From an uncultured Pontibacter sp. (GTDB taxonomy: Bacteria; Bacteroidota; Bacteroidia; Cytophagales; Hymenobacteraceae): 64,000 nucleotides of DNA. The translations under genes and the position numbers were made by a program. Positions 25,302 through 33,959 of the stretch are shown in pieces. The notes under the pieces are model-generated. The model was not told the DNA's origin. It saw only the letters and a program-made list of their open reading frames with translations, and searched no databases. The stretch is from contig NZ_CANLZM010000008.1 of the NCBI RefSeq assembly GCF_947495565.1, positions 62,001 to 126,000 on the forward strand, in the 5' to 3' direction. Within the stretch, counting starts at the first letter, position 1. Each line of letters begins with the position of its first letter.

Positions 25302-25801
25302 GCACACGCACCGAATAAAGAATTATTGTTTATATTTAATGCGCTTTTCTTTACAGTAAAGAGAAAAAGCAGCTTAAAGAGCGTAAAGCAGTGTGTATTA
25401 GCAGGCGTGTTTATTTAATAAAAGTAAAGAGCAGGCCAACATGCCGCCCCACATTCCCCATTTCACCCCCTGGTGGAGTAAACTGATGCGAAACGGGAGA
25501 GCAAACTAAGTACCGTAAGCTTCGGTGTTTATACTTTGAAAGTAACTTGATAATTGATAATTTGCGATATTGCTGCAGCATGGATTTGGAATCCTGAAAG
25601 ATAAAAGCTTAAATTTAGGCAGCTAAAGCAGCAGATTTTGGCTTTTATCTAAATTTTCCGGCCTAATTTAATTTGGAAAAGTTTAGAAAAATCGGAAATT
25701 GCAATTTCAATAAAGAACTAAAAGCGAAACAATTACATTTTATACTTACACAACTTTTTTTTATTACAACACAAACAGCTAAACTTTAAATTTTAATCAA
25801 A
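25302..25801. other. 500-base region upstream of exbB, long leader
   Basis: No gene that I can support. It becomes AT-rich toward exbB, so it probably holds the promoter and a long 5' leader. A perfect 10-bp inverted repeat AGATAAAAGC (25599-25608) and GCTTTTATCT (25641-25650) could form a leader hairpin. A 22-codon open frame at 25441-25509 (MPPHIPHFTPWWSKLM...) is present but has no supporting evidence. No clean TAnnTTTG box was found. Confidence 0.4.
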
Positions 25802-26668
25802 ATGGAAAAAAAGACTGCAGTAGTGAGCAAGAATGCTAATGTAGAGAAGCAACCTAGCCCGGTAGGCTCTCTATTTGCAACCATCGTTATTCCGGTAGCC
25901 TTGATAGCATGTGTGCTTATCTATATGTTCGTTTTTGGCAACCCTGCCAACTTCGAAGGCAATGATCCAAACAATCACCCGCTTCCGGGCAACTATCTTG
26001 GCATCGTTTACAAAGGTGGATGGGTAGTACCAATCCTTCTTTCTCTTAACTTGATGGTATTCATCTTCGCTATCGAGCGTGCACTTACTATCGGTAAAGC
26101 AAAAGGTACTAAGAGTGTTGCTGAGTTCGTACGTAACATCTCTGCAAAACTGAACCAGCGTGACATCAACGGCGCTATCGCTGCCTGCGACTCTCAGAAA
26201 GGTTCTGTTGCAAACGTAGTAAAGGCTGGCCTGCTGAAGTACAAAGAAATGCAGAACGAGCCAGAGTTACTGAAAGCTGAGAAAGTAGCCGCTATCCAGA
26301 AGGAAATCGAAGAGTCTACTTCTCTTGAGCTGCCAATGCTGGAGAAAAACCTGGTAGTTATTTCAACTATCGCCTCTATCTCTACACTGGTTGGTCTGAT
26401 CGGTACAGTACTTGGTATGATTAAGGCCTTCTCGGCTCTTGCAACTTCAGGTGCTCCTGACTCAGTAGCTCTTGCAAACGGTATCTCTGAGGCCCTTATC
26501 AACACGGCCCTGGGTATTACAGGTTCTACTATCGCGATCATCGCTTACAACTACTTTACAAGCAAAATCGACGAGCTTACTTACAGCATCGATGAGGCTG
26601 GTTTCAGCATGGTGTCTACTTTCACGGCACAGCACGAAACTCCAACTACAAGACCTCAAACTGTTTAA
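25802..26668 (+). CDS. exbB: MotA/TolQ/ExbB proton channel protein
   Basis: Inner-membrane proton channel that energises TonB. The 288 residues have an extra N-terminal membrane helix (about 25-45), a second helix (SLNLMVFIFAIERALT), a cytoplasmic helical segment, and two C-terminal helices. The family pattern LEKNLVVISTIASISTLVGLIGTVLGMIKAF and the later SEALINTALGITGSTIAI are characteristic of ExbB/TolQ. It heads a run exbB-exbD-exbD-tonB with gaps of 24, 18 and 3 bases, so it forms one operon. Confidence 0.95.
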   Translation: MEKKTAVVSKNANVEKQPSPVGSLFATIVIPVALIACVLIYMFVFGNPANFEGNDPNNHPLPGNYLGIVYKGGWVVPILLSLNLMVFIFAIERALTIGKAKGTKSVAEFVRNISAKLNQRDINGAIAACDSQKGSVANVVKAGLLKYKEMQNEPELLKAEKVAAIQKEIEESTSLELPMLEKNLVVISTIASISTLVGLIGTVLGMIKAFSALATSGAPDSVALANGISEALINTALGITGSTIAIIAYNYFTSKIDELTYSIDEAGFSMVSTFTAQHETPTTRPQTV

Positions 26669-26692
26669 GTTAAACCGTTTTAATAAAATAAA

Positions 26693-27298
26693 ATGCCTAA
26701 AGTAAAAGTAAAAAGGAAAAACCCCTCATTGGACATGACGCCAATGGTGGACTTATTCTTCTTGCTGGTTACTTTCTTTATGCTGACTGCAACAGCCCGT
26801 CCTGACGAGGCTGTTATAGTAGACACGCCTTCATCGGCGTCAGAGATCAAAATCCCGGATACTAACGTAATTACTATTACAATAGATAAAGATAGCCGAG
26901 TGTTCTTTGGAGTTGATGGGCAGCAAACAAAGGAAGCGCTACTTGACAAAATGGCGGGCAAGTATGGCATAGGATTCACGGAGGAAGAAAGGAGAACGTT
27001 CTCTCTTCTTAGCAACTTCGGTGTTCCAATGAGCCAGCTTAAGTCTATCCTAGCCATGGAGTCATCTGCACGCAAGGAGGTAAACCAGCCAGGTATTCCA
27101 ATTGACTCAGTTCGTAACGAGCTTGGTGACTGGGTACTGCAGACACGCTTGACAAACCCAAAAGTAGTTATCGCTATCAAAGGTGACCAAGATGCAGATT
27201 ACCCAACAGTTCAGCGAGTAATCGATATCCTGCAGGAAAGAAAAGTAAACAGGTTTAACCTGATTACTGACATGGAAGCCAAGCCAACGAATTTATAA
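26693..27298 (+). CDS. exbD: ExbD/TolR biopolymer transporter (first copy)
   Basis: Partner of ExbB. An N-terminal basic stretch (MPKVKVKRKNPSLDM) precedes the family signature TPMVDLFFLLVTFFMLTATA, with the membrane Asp that carries protons. The periplasmic domain is larger than usual (201 residues in total) and the second exbD follows immediately. Two ExbD copies in tandem are normal for Bacteroidota, where they may form different or hetero-oligomeric complexes. Confidence 0.94.
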   Translation: MPKVKVKRKNPSLDMTPMVDLFFLLVTFFMLTATARPDEAVIVDTPSSASEIKIPDTNVITITIDKDSRVFFGVDGQQTKEALLDKMAGKYGIGFTEEERRTFSLLSNFGVPMSQLKSILAMESSARKEVNQPGIPIDSVRNELGDWVLQTRLTNPKVVIAIKGDQDADYPTVQRVIDILQERKVNRFNLITDMEAKPTNL

Positions 27299-27316
27299 TT
27301 AGAAAGGAGAAAGACT

Positions 27317-27841
27317 ATGGCAGAAATGCAAGAACAAGGCGGCGACTCCGGCAAAGGAGGTAAAAAACGCGCCAAACGTTCGTCGACTAAAATCGACATG
27401 ACTCCACTGGTAGACCTTGCTGCCCTTCTGATTACATTCTTCATGCTTACCACGACTTTCAACAAGCCACAGACCATGGAAATCAACATGCCTGTGAAGC
27501 CTGAGAACGAAGAAGAACAGATAGCTCTGAAAGCCAGTAACGCGATGACGATTATACTTGGCGATGACGATGAGATCTACTACTACTTCGGTCTTGCTGA
27601 AGATAATCCGGAGGTAATCGAGTCGAGCTACGCATCAGACGGTATTCGTAAAGTTCTGACTTCACCGCAAGTGAAATCTAACGACAAGATGACCGTAATG
27701 GTGAAGCCAATGGAAGGGTCCCGCTATAAGAACATGGTGGACATTCTGGATGAATTAAAAATAACTGATACCAAGAAGTTTGCAATGGTAGAAATTGCCG
27801 ATGATGACAAGCAACTGGTACAAGAACAAATTGGAAATTAA
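27317..27841 (+). CDS. exbD: ExbD/TolR biopolymer transporter (second copy)
   Basis: A 174-residue paralogue of the preceding gene. After a Gly/Lys-rich cytoplasmic tail comes STKIDMTPLVDLAALLITFF, again with the conserved membrane Asp, and a periplasmic domain containing AMTIILGDDDEIYYYFG. The start ATG at 27317 follows an AGGAGA stretch seven bases upstream, one of the few Shine-Dalgarno-like sites in the window. The tonB start follows its stop by three bases. Confidence 0.94.
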   Translation: MAEMQEQGGDSGKGGKKRAKRSSTKIDMTPLVDLAALLITFFMLTTTFNKPQTMEINMPVKPENEEEQIALKASNAMTIILGDDDEIYYYFGLAEDNPEVIESSYASDGIRKVLTSPQVKSNDKMTVMVKPMEGSRYKNMVDILDELKITDTKKFAMVEIADDDKQLVQEQIGN

Positions 27842-27844
27842 GAT

Positions 27845-28675
27845 ATGGACGCAAGTAAGTTAGCAAAAGCATCGCTTGATGATATCGTCTTTGAAGGACG
27901 AAACAGAGCGTACGGTGCCTACCTACTTCGCAGACTTTACAACAAGCATATCACAATTGCCGCTATTGTAGCGATTGTATTGTTCTTCCTTTTCATTAGT
28001 ATTCCTTTGATCACTAAACTGATTAAAGGCGACCAAAGTGAAGAACAAGTGGTAGAGCGAATTGTAACAGAAGTAGACTTGGCCCCACCACCACCATTAG
28101 ATGAGGCTACGCCGCCACCGCCGCCACCGCCGCCGCCAGATCTTCCGCCACCACCACCACCAGTGCGTGCTACTGTAAAGTATACGCCACCGGTAGTGAA
28201 GCGTGATAACGAAGTTGTGGAAGAGGAAGAGATTCCGGATGTGGACGTACTTGACGAGATTGATGCGGGTATAGAAACCGTAGAAGGTTCTAAAGACGCA
28301 CCTCTCGACTTAGGTGAGATCGACGGTACAAGCGATGTAGTAGCAGAAGTAGTAGAAGAAAAGCCTTATACTTACGTTGAACAGATGCCAACCTTCCCGG
28401 GTGGTGAGATGGAAATGATGAAGTATTTAGGTAAAAACATTCGCTACCCAGCAGCTGCACAGCGTGCCGGAGTTGAAGGCCTAGTAGTACTATCGTTTGT
28501 AGTAAGCAAATCAGGAGAGATCTCCGATATCCAGGTTGTTAAAAACCTTGGAGCAGGCACCGACGAAGAAGCTGTACGTGTTGTGAAAACGATGCCAAAG
28601 TGGACTCCGGGCAAGCAGAACGGTAGAGCTGTACCAGTGCGTTACACACTTCCAGTACGATTTACTATTAAGTAA
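27845..28675 (+). CDS. tonB: Energy transducer TonB (first copy)
   Basis: Couples ExbBD to outer-membrane SusC- and FecA-type receptors. The 276 residues have a cytoplasmic N-terminus with LDDIVFEGRNRAYGAYLLRR, a membrane helix (about 38-58), a Pro-rich periplasmic spacer of several P runs followed by acidic sequence, and a C-terminal TonB domain (YPAAAQRAGVEGLVVLSFVV to the end at RYTLPVRFTIK). The N-terminal motif also occurs in the second TonB at 28866. A strong terminator follows. Confidence 0.95.
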   Translation: MDASKLAKASLDDIVFEGRNRAYGAYLLRRLYNKHITIAAIVAIVLFFLFISIPLITKLIKGDQSEEQVVERIVTEVDLAPPPPLDEATPPPPPPPPPDLPPPPPPVRATVKYTPPVVKRDNEVVEEEEIPDVDVLDEIDAGIETVEGSKDAPLDLGEIDGTSDVVAEVVEEKPYTYVEQMPTFPGGEMEMMKYLGKNIRYPAAAQRAGVEGLVVLSFVVSKSGEISDIQVVKNLGAGTDEEAVRVVKTMPKWTPGKQNGRAVPVRYTLPVRFTIK

Positions 28676-28695
28676 GCAACAAAGCTTATTATATA

Positions 28696-28730
28696 AAAAG
28701 CCCCGCCAATCTAATTGGTGGGGCTTTTTT
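28696..28730 (+). terminator. Intrinsic terminator after the first tonB
   Basis: Stem AAAAGCCCCGCCAAT (28696-28710) with ATTGGTGGGGCTTTT (28714-28728), one G-U pair, 3-base loop, then T6. It closes the exbB-exbD-exbD-tonB operon 20 bases after the stop. Confidence 0.92.
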
Positions 28731-28865
28731 ATGCTCAAAAATAAAATACTCAGCATGCATACTGTTTATGCAAAAATCCGTATATTAAGAAAACAAAACA
28801 TAATCCCTTACACAAAATACCTACCAAAATGCCTTAACTATTTTTTCACATAAACCTTACAGCCC

Positions 28866-29705
28866 ATGGAAAAGAGCTATTTCTTAAACATGACCTTCAA
28901 CGACATTGTGTTCAGAGGGCGAAACAAAGCGTATGGAGCCTACTACCTGCGCAGGAAGTATAGTAAGCATATGTTATTGGCATCAACATTAGCCATAGCA
29001 ACCTTTTCCGGGGCACTAGTCGGCCCACTGGTGGAAACGCTGTTTTTCAGTGAGCCAGTAAAGTATGTGAAACCCATTTATACCGTAGTAGAGCCGGTAA
29101 CTATTATACTTCCTGAGCCACCAAAACCCAAGCCGGAACCGGCCGCTGCTGCAGTAGCACCGACACCTGCATCTGAGAAAAATGTGGCAACTGAAAAGTA
29201 TACCAGCATTAAGGTGGTGGACGATGCAACTCCGCTAACAGAGACAGTACCTAACCAGGAAGACTTAGCGAAGGCCAACATCGGGACAGAAAAGATAGAA
29301 GGCGCCGCTCCAGAAGTTCCATCGGTTACTTTATCTGATAGCCCGCCAACAGGCATAGAAGAAGGTACAGGAACAGAACCGGCAACATCAGAACCTTTTG
29401 TACATGTAGACCAAATGCCGCAATTTAAAGGAGGCACTGACGCACTGATGCAGTACCTTGGCCGAAAACTGCGCTACCCACACGAGGCACAGAGCAACGG
29501 CATAGAAGGCACTGTAGTAGTAACGTTTGTGGTGGCAGCCAATGGTAACATCTCGGATGTAGCCGTACTGAAAGGGCTTGGTTTTGGAACGGAGCAAGAG
29601 GCAAGCAGAGTAATAGAAAGTATGCCTAGGTGGGAACCTGGCAGGCAAAACGGACGGGCCGTACCTGTAAGATATACGCTCCCGATTAAGTTTAAAATTC
29701 AATAA
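28866..29705 (+). CDS. Energy transducer TonB (second copy)
   Basis: A 279-residue paralogue of the preceding TonB. It keeps the N-terminal MTFNDIVFRGRNKAYGAYYL motif, a membrane helix, a spacer rich in Pro, Ala, Glu and Thr (shorter Pro runs than in copy one) and the C-terminal domain YPHEAQSNGIEGTVVVTFVV ending RYTLPIKFKIQ. It lies after the terminator, so it has its own promoter or reads through. The two proteins may serve different receptor sets; it is followed by a membrane protein and a PstS-like gene. Confidence 0.93.
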   Translation: MEKSYFLNMTFNDIVFRGRNKAYGAYYLRRKYSKHMLLASTLAIATFSGALVGPLVETLFFSEPVKYVKPIYTVVEPVTIILPEPPKPKPEPAAAAVAPTPASEKNVATEKYTSIKVVDDATPLTETVPNQEDLAKANIGTEKIEGAAPEVPSVTLSDSPPTGIEEGTGTEPATSEPFVHVDQMPQFKGGTDALMQYLGRKLRYPHEAQSNGIEGTVVVTFVVAANGNISDVAVLKGLGFGTEQEASRVIESMPRWEPGRQNGRAVPVRYTLPIKFKIQ

Positions 29706-29816
29706 GACAGTAAATAAAATTTAGGAAAGCAGAGGCAGCAAGTTACTTTTGTATGCTTCTGCTTTCTTTTTATTAGCAATAGCCTTATTTTTAAGGGTTA
29801 AACAAACTGACAGCAC

Positions 29817-30074
29817 ATGCTAAGACCAAGGAGAGAAAATGAAAGGCAAACACAAAGTATGTTTGCAAAGTTTGCACGTATCTTCGGCATCTTCATGACT
29901 TTGCTGTACATCTGTATGGGTATCTTTATCATGTTTGCAGGAGATACCATGAATTTAGACATTCCTGACACCATGAAATATGCCTTGGGGGGAATTCTCA
30001 TATTATATGGAATTGTTAGATTTGTAAGAGTATACAATAGCACGAAATCTAACAGAAACAGATATGAAGATTAA
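29817..30074 (+). CDS. Small membrane protein overlapping the PstS-like gene
   Basis: An 85-residue protein with two membrane helices (about 20-43 and 53-70) and a positive C-terminal tail (YNSTKSNRNRYED). The stop lies at 30074, so the last 11 bases overlap the start of the following lipoprotein gene at 30064, which implies translational coupling. I recall small membrane proteins at this spot in other Bacteroidota TonB-PstS-TPR clusters, but no family name. Probably part of the same complex or regulatory circuit. Confidence 0.75.
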   Translation: MLRPRRENERQTQSMFAKFARIFGIFMTLLYICMGIFIMFAGDTMNLDIPDTMKYALGGILILYGIVRFVRVYNSTKSNRNRYED

Positions 30075-31008
30075 AACAATAAGCATAGCGGCCTTTGCAG
30101 GCATTGTGGCTCTCACTAGCTGTGGCAGCGACCCAACCACTCAGCTTGATACCCCCACAACCGGCACTATCAGCATAAGCGTTGATGAGTCCTTTCAGCC
30201 AATCATAGAATCAGAGGTTAACACGTTTGAAGGCATCTACAAGTATGCCAACATCAATGCAGCCTATAAGGCAGAAGGGCAGGTAATAAATGACCTGCTG
30301 AACGACAGCACCAAGATCGCCATACTTTCGCGAGAGCTTACTGCCGACGAAAAAGCAGTGTTTGAAAAACAAAACAGGGTGCCCCGCGTTACCAGAATCG
30401 CAATTGACGCTATAGCCATTATCACTAATAAGCAGAACCCAGACACGCTTCTAACTATGGACGAGCTGAAGCAGATCTTCAACGGGCAGGTTAAAAGCTG
30501 GCAAGAGCTGGACGAGGAATCTACTTTGGGTGATATCACAATTGTTTTTGACAACAACAACTCCAGCACAGCGCGTTACGTACGAGACTCTTTAATTACC
30601 GGCAATAATCTGCCAGCTAATACGTTTGCATCAAACTCGCATAAAGCTTTGATAGATTATGTAGAGGAAAACAAAAACGCCTTGGGTGTGATTGGTATAA
30701 ACTGGGTAAGCGACTTGGATGACTCAACAGCCGTAGGTTTTCTTAATAGAATCAAGGTGTTGGGTATAAGCAAAGAAGCGGCACCTGTAACCACAGAAAG
30801 TTATTACCAGCCTTACCAGGCATACATTGCTCAGGAGGCATATCCGCTTCGCCGTTTCCTCTATATCATTAGTACTGAGGGGCGTTCAGGACTTGGCACA
30901 GGTTTTGCATCTTATGTAGCCAGTGACAAAGGGCAACGCCTTATCCTGAAGTCGGGCCTTGTGCCGGCTACAATGCCAGTTCGGGTAGTTAGCCTGGGAG
31001 ACAATTAA
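30064..31008 (+). CDS. PstS-like substrate-binding lipoprotein
   Basis: A 314-residue lipoprotein (lipobox ALTSC, Cys20) with a periplasmic binding-protein type II fold like PstS. TISISVDESFQPIIESEVN is the first strand-helix, and the conserved STAR helix appears in NNSSTARYVRDSL. There are no pst permease or ATPase genes near. Sitting between TonB and a TPR protein, it is likely not a phosphate transporter subunit but an energy-locus accessory; such genes recur in Bacteroidota TonB loci. Ligand is unknown. Confidence 0.82.
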   Translation: MKIKTISIAAFAGIVALTSCGSDPTTQLDTPTTGTISISVDESFQPIIESEVNTFEGIYKYANINAAYKAEGQVINDLLNDSTKIAILSRELTADEKAVFEKQNRVPRVTRIAIDAIAIITNKQNPDTLLTMDELKQIFNGQVKSWQELDEESTLGDITIVFDNNNSSTARYVRDSLITGNNLPANTFASNSHKALIDYVEENKNALGVIGINWVSDLDDSTAVGFLNRIKVLGISKEAAPVTTESYYQPYQAYIAQEAYPLRRFLYIISTEGRSGLGTGFASYVASDKGQRLILKSGLVPATMPVRVVSLGDN

Positions 31009-31034
31009 AATCGCAACAACTAAACTATAATACA

Positions 31035-32678
31035 ATGACAAATAACTGGAAGTACATCGCTTTGATGGCGGCTGCTTTCCCTGCTACTGCAGCGTTTGCG
31101 CAAACAGGTGATGCAGGAAGAAACGCCGTTGACCTTGAGCGCTATGAAGAAGCTAAATCTATTTATAAGTCTCAGCTGAAAAGCAAAAACACAGCAGATA
31201 ATGCTTACTTCGCACTTGGCGATATTTATCTGCGCACTGATATGCCAGATTCTGCGGCATACTACTTTAATCAGGGTATTGCAGCAAATAAAAAGTCTTA
31301 CATCAACCACGTAGGTTTAGGTAAGATTGCACTGCAGCAGGGGAACCAGGCTAAAGCAGAGCAGCACTTTGATGATGCGCTTAGCGGCCGAGGCAAGAAA
31401 GATTCTTATGTACTTGCTATGGTTGGCGAGGCGTTTGTAAATGCACCTAACGCTACTGAAGAGCAAATCAACAAAGGCATTAGCTATTTAAAGCAGTCGC
31501 TTGAGCGTGACAATAAAAACGCTGTGGCGAACGTAATTATGGGTGATGCTTACCTTGCGCTTAAAAACGGGGGCCAGGCAATGTCTAGCTACGACAGAGC
31601 TATCCAGTTGGATGAGCAGTACGCAAACGCTTACCTGAAGCGTGGCCAGCTTTACACCAGCTCCCGTAACTATAACGAGGCTGAGCAGGCATTTCAGAAA
31701 GCAATTGAAATTGACCCTAACTTTGCCCCGGCATATCGTGACCTTGGCGAGCTTTATTACTTTGCAGGTCAGTATGACAAAGCTTTATCTACCTTCCAAA
31801 AGTATGTAGATATGGCAGAGGATACGCCAGATACAAAAGCGAAGTATGCGTCTTTCCTGTTCCTGACTAAGAACTATGATCAGGCACTGAAAACAGCAGA
31901 GGCCGTACTGCAGCAGCAGCCAGACAACATGGTAATGAATCGCTTGAGAGCTTATTCATACTTAGAGCTAGGCCAGCCGCAGCAAGCTTTGCAGGCTATG
32001 GAAACTCACATGCAAAAGGCTGACCAAAGCAAACTGATCGCTCAGGATTATGAGTATTTTGGCCGCATCTTAGCTAAGAACAATCAGCCTCAAAAGGCAA
32101 TTGAGAACCTGGAGAAGGCGCTGCAGATGAACAATGCTAACGTTGAGCTGTATGCTGAGCTTGCAAACGCTTACGCCCGTAATAACCAGTACGACAAAGC
32201 TATTGAGGTTTATGACCGTAAGCGTGAAAACGTAGAGCCAAGCAACTCTGATTATTACTACATGGGCAACATCTATATGATGGCCGGAGAGGAAAACGCT
32301 GCCAGCGGTAACGCTTCCAAAGCAAATGAATTTTTCTCTAAGGCAGACAGCACTTATGCCAAGGTAGTTGAAGCTAACGCTGATTACGCATATGGTTACC
32401 TTTGGAGAGCGCGTGCTAACGCCAGCCAGGACCCTGAGACTGACAAAGGATTAGCAAAGCCATACTACGAGGAGTTCATCAACAAAGCTGGTGGAGAGAA
32501 AGAGAAGTATAAGAGAGACCTTATCGAGGCTAACTCATACTTAGGCTACTACTACTACCTTAAAGGAGAGAGAGACAATGCCGTGAAGTACTGGACTGAG
32601 GTTAAAAGCCTTGACCCTAGCAACCCACAGGCAGAAGCCGCTCTTAGAGAAATCTCTAAAACACCACGTAAGAAGTAA
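31035..32678 (+). CDS. Periplasmic TPR-repeat protein
   Basis: A 547-residue exported protein: signal peptide WKYIALMAAAFPATAAFA then QTGDAGRNAVD. The rest consists of TPR units of 34 residues, for example NAYLKRGQLYTSSRNYNEAE, APAYRDLGELYYFAGQYDKA and ELYAELANAYARNNQYDKAI. It ends the run of TonB, small membrane protein and PstS-like protein (gap 26 bases). It probably scaffolds partners in the periplasm. A 26-bp perfect hairpin ends the transcript. Confidence 0.9.
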   Translation: MTNNWKYIALMAAAFPATAAFAQTGDAGRNAVDLERYEEAKSIYKSQLKSKNTADNAYFALGDIYLRTDMPDSAAYYFNQGIAANKKSYINHVGLGKIALQQGNQAKAEQHFDDALSGRGKKDSYVLAMVGEAFVNAPNATEEQINKGISYLKQSLERDNKNAVANVIMGDAYLALKNGGQAMSSYDRAIQLDEQYANAYLKRGQLYTSSRNYNEAEQAFQKAIEIDPNFAPAYRDLGELYYFAGQYDKALSTFQKYVDMAEDTPDTKAKYASFLFLTKNYDQALKTAEAVLQQQPDNMVMNRLRAYSYLELGQPQQALQAMETHMQKADQSKLIAQDYEYFGRILAKNNQPQKAIENLEKALQMNNANVELYAELANAYARNNQYDKAIEVYDRKRENVEPSNSDYYYMGNIYMMAGEENAASGNASKANEFFSKADSTYAKVVEANADYAYGYLWRARANASQDPETDKGLAKPYYEEFINKAGGEKEKYKRDLIEANSYLGYYYYLKGERDNAVKYWTEVKSLDPSNPQAEAALREISKTPRKK

Positions 32679-32692
32679 TCTCCTTCTTATAA

Positions 32693-32751
32693 GTATAAAA
32701 CAGAAAACCCGCTACAGTAACTGTAACTGTAGCGGGTTTTCTGTTTTATAC
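32693..32751. terminator. 26-bp perfect hairpin after the TPR gene
   Basis: Perfect 26-base arms (32693-32718 and 32726-32751; inner part AACCCGCTACAGT) and a 7-base loop. The TTTTCTGTTTTAT tail gives a U-rich 3' side. It lies 15 bases past the plus-strand TPR gene and may also serve minus-strand transcripts ending at rluD. Confidence 0.8.
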
Positions 32752-32856
32752 CCTATACCTAATGCAGCGGAAGGTAATCTTCACAGTCTGCATATGCATA
32801 AACAATTGCGACTAACTCTTCGCTTAATACTTGAAACGAAAGTATAGGTTCAGGTT

Positions 32857-33891
32857 TTAAAGCTGCTCTGCATATAGCTCCCACTTCTCTAGCACAGCGT
32901 TTAAATCTTCTGGCAAATCAGAGTTAAAATGTATAAATTCTTTTGTGGAAGGATGCAGAAACCCTAAAGACTTAGCATGTAACGCTTGCCGTGGTATAAG
33001 TTTAAAAGCATTTTCAACAAATGATTTGTAGCTTCCGTTTGGCGTTCCGTAAAGTATTTTATCACCGCCGTAGGTAGCATCAGAAAAGAGCGGGTGCCCG
33101 ATGTGCTTCATGTGCGCCCTTATCTGGTGGGTTCTGCCTGTCTCCAGGTTGCATTGCACCAACGAAACATACCGGAAGCTCCGCAGCACCTTATAATGCG
33201 TCACAGCATGCTTGCCATAATCTCCGGCAGGGTAAACAGCCATAAACTTACGGTCTTTCGCGCTTCGCCCAACATGGCCTGTAATGGTTCCCTCCTGCTC
33301 TTTAGGCACTCCCCACACCAAGGCGTAATAGGTACGCTCTATACTATGGTCGTAAAACTGCTTGGCCAGGTAAGCCATACTATAATCTGTCTTGGCAATA
33401 ACAAGCAAGCCGGAAGTATCTTTGTCGATACGATGCACCAGGCCCGGCCTTCCCTCTCCGTTGCGGTGAGTAGGCAGGTTTTGCAGGTGGTATGTCAGTG
33501 CGTTTACAAGCGTGCCGCTCCAGTTGTTGTAAGCAGGGTGCACAACCATGCCTGCGGGCTTATTTACCAGCAGCAGCTCCTCGTCTTCGTAAAGTATGTT
33601 AAGCGGAATATCCTCCGGTACGATGTCTGTATCGCGAGGAGGTTCTGCCAGGGTAATTGTAATTACGTCCAGCGGCTTTACTTTATAGCTTACCTTTACC
33701 GGCTTCTGGTTTACCTGCACCGCCTCTGAGCGTATAGCACCCTGCAACTTGTTACGGGTTACATTTGGCAAACGATCCATCAGGAATTTATCTACCCGAA
33801 GCTGCGCCTGCCCTTTATCCACCACTATGCGGTGGTGCTCATAGAGTTCGTCTGAGTCTTCTGTACTTTCTGTTTCTGTGTATTCTACCAC
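32857..33891 (-). CDS. rluD: 23S rRNA pseudouridine synthase RluD-like
   Basis: RluA-family enzyme; RluD modifies 23S rRNA helix 69. It has an N-terminal S4 RNA-binding domain (LRVDKFLMDRLPNVTRNKLQ), then the catalytic HRIDKDTSGLLVIAKT with Asp156 (numbering from GTG 33891), and RTHQIRAHMKHIGHPL. The start is uncertain: an upstream in-frame GTG at 33927 lies in the loop of a terminator hairpin and would encode a Phe-rich leader from the T tract, so the GTG at 33891 (MVEYTETEST) is preferred, giving 344 residues. It ends the envelope run but is probably separately transcribed. Confidence 0.88.
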   Translation of the reverse strand: MVEYTETESTEDSDELYEHHRIVVDKGQAQLRVDKFLMDRLPNVTRNKLQGAIRSEAVQVNQKPVKVSYKVKPLDVITITLAEPPRDTDIVPEDIPLNILYEDEELLLVNKPAGMVVHPAYNNWSGTLVNALTYHLQNLPTHRNGEGRPGLVHRIDKDTSGLLVIAKTDYSMAYLAKQFYDHSIERTYYALVWGVPKEQEGTITGHVGRSAKDRKFMAVYPAGDYGKHAVTHYKVLRSFRYVSLVQCNLETGRTHQIRAHMKHIGHPLFSDATYGGDKILYGTPNGSYKSFVENAFKLIPRQALHAKSLGFLHPSTKEFIHFNSDLPEDLNAVLEKWELYAEQL

Positions 33892-33902
33892 GGTATTACC
33901 AT

Positions 33903-33936
33903 AAAAAAAGAAAGCCGAAGTATACACAACGGCTTT
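33903..33936 (-). terminator. Intrinsic terminator after the second ompH, upstream of rluD
   Basis: Stem AAAGCCG (33911-33917) with CGGCTTT (33930-33936) and 12-base loop; on the minus strand a run of seven T follows (33909-33903). It lies 24 bases past the ompH stop and argues that the rluD start is downstream of it. Confidence 0.75.
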
Positions 33937-33959
33937 CCAAACAATAGAAAATATTTTGC

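Noticed and set aside
25441-25509. 22-codon open frame MPPHIPHFTPWWSKLM... in the exbB leader
   Set aside because: Too short to support without comparison, and no ribosome-binding or promoter signal is specific to it.
28081-28180. CCGCCACCA-like short tandem repeats
   Set aside because: They are the coding sequence for the Pro-rich spacer of TonB, not an independent repeat.
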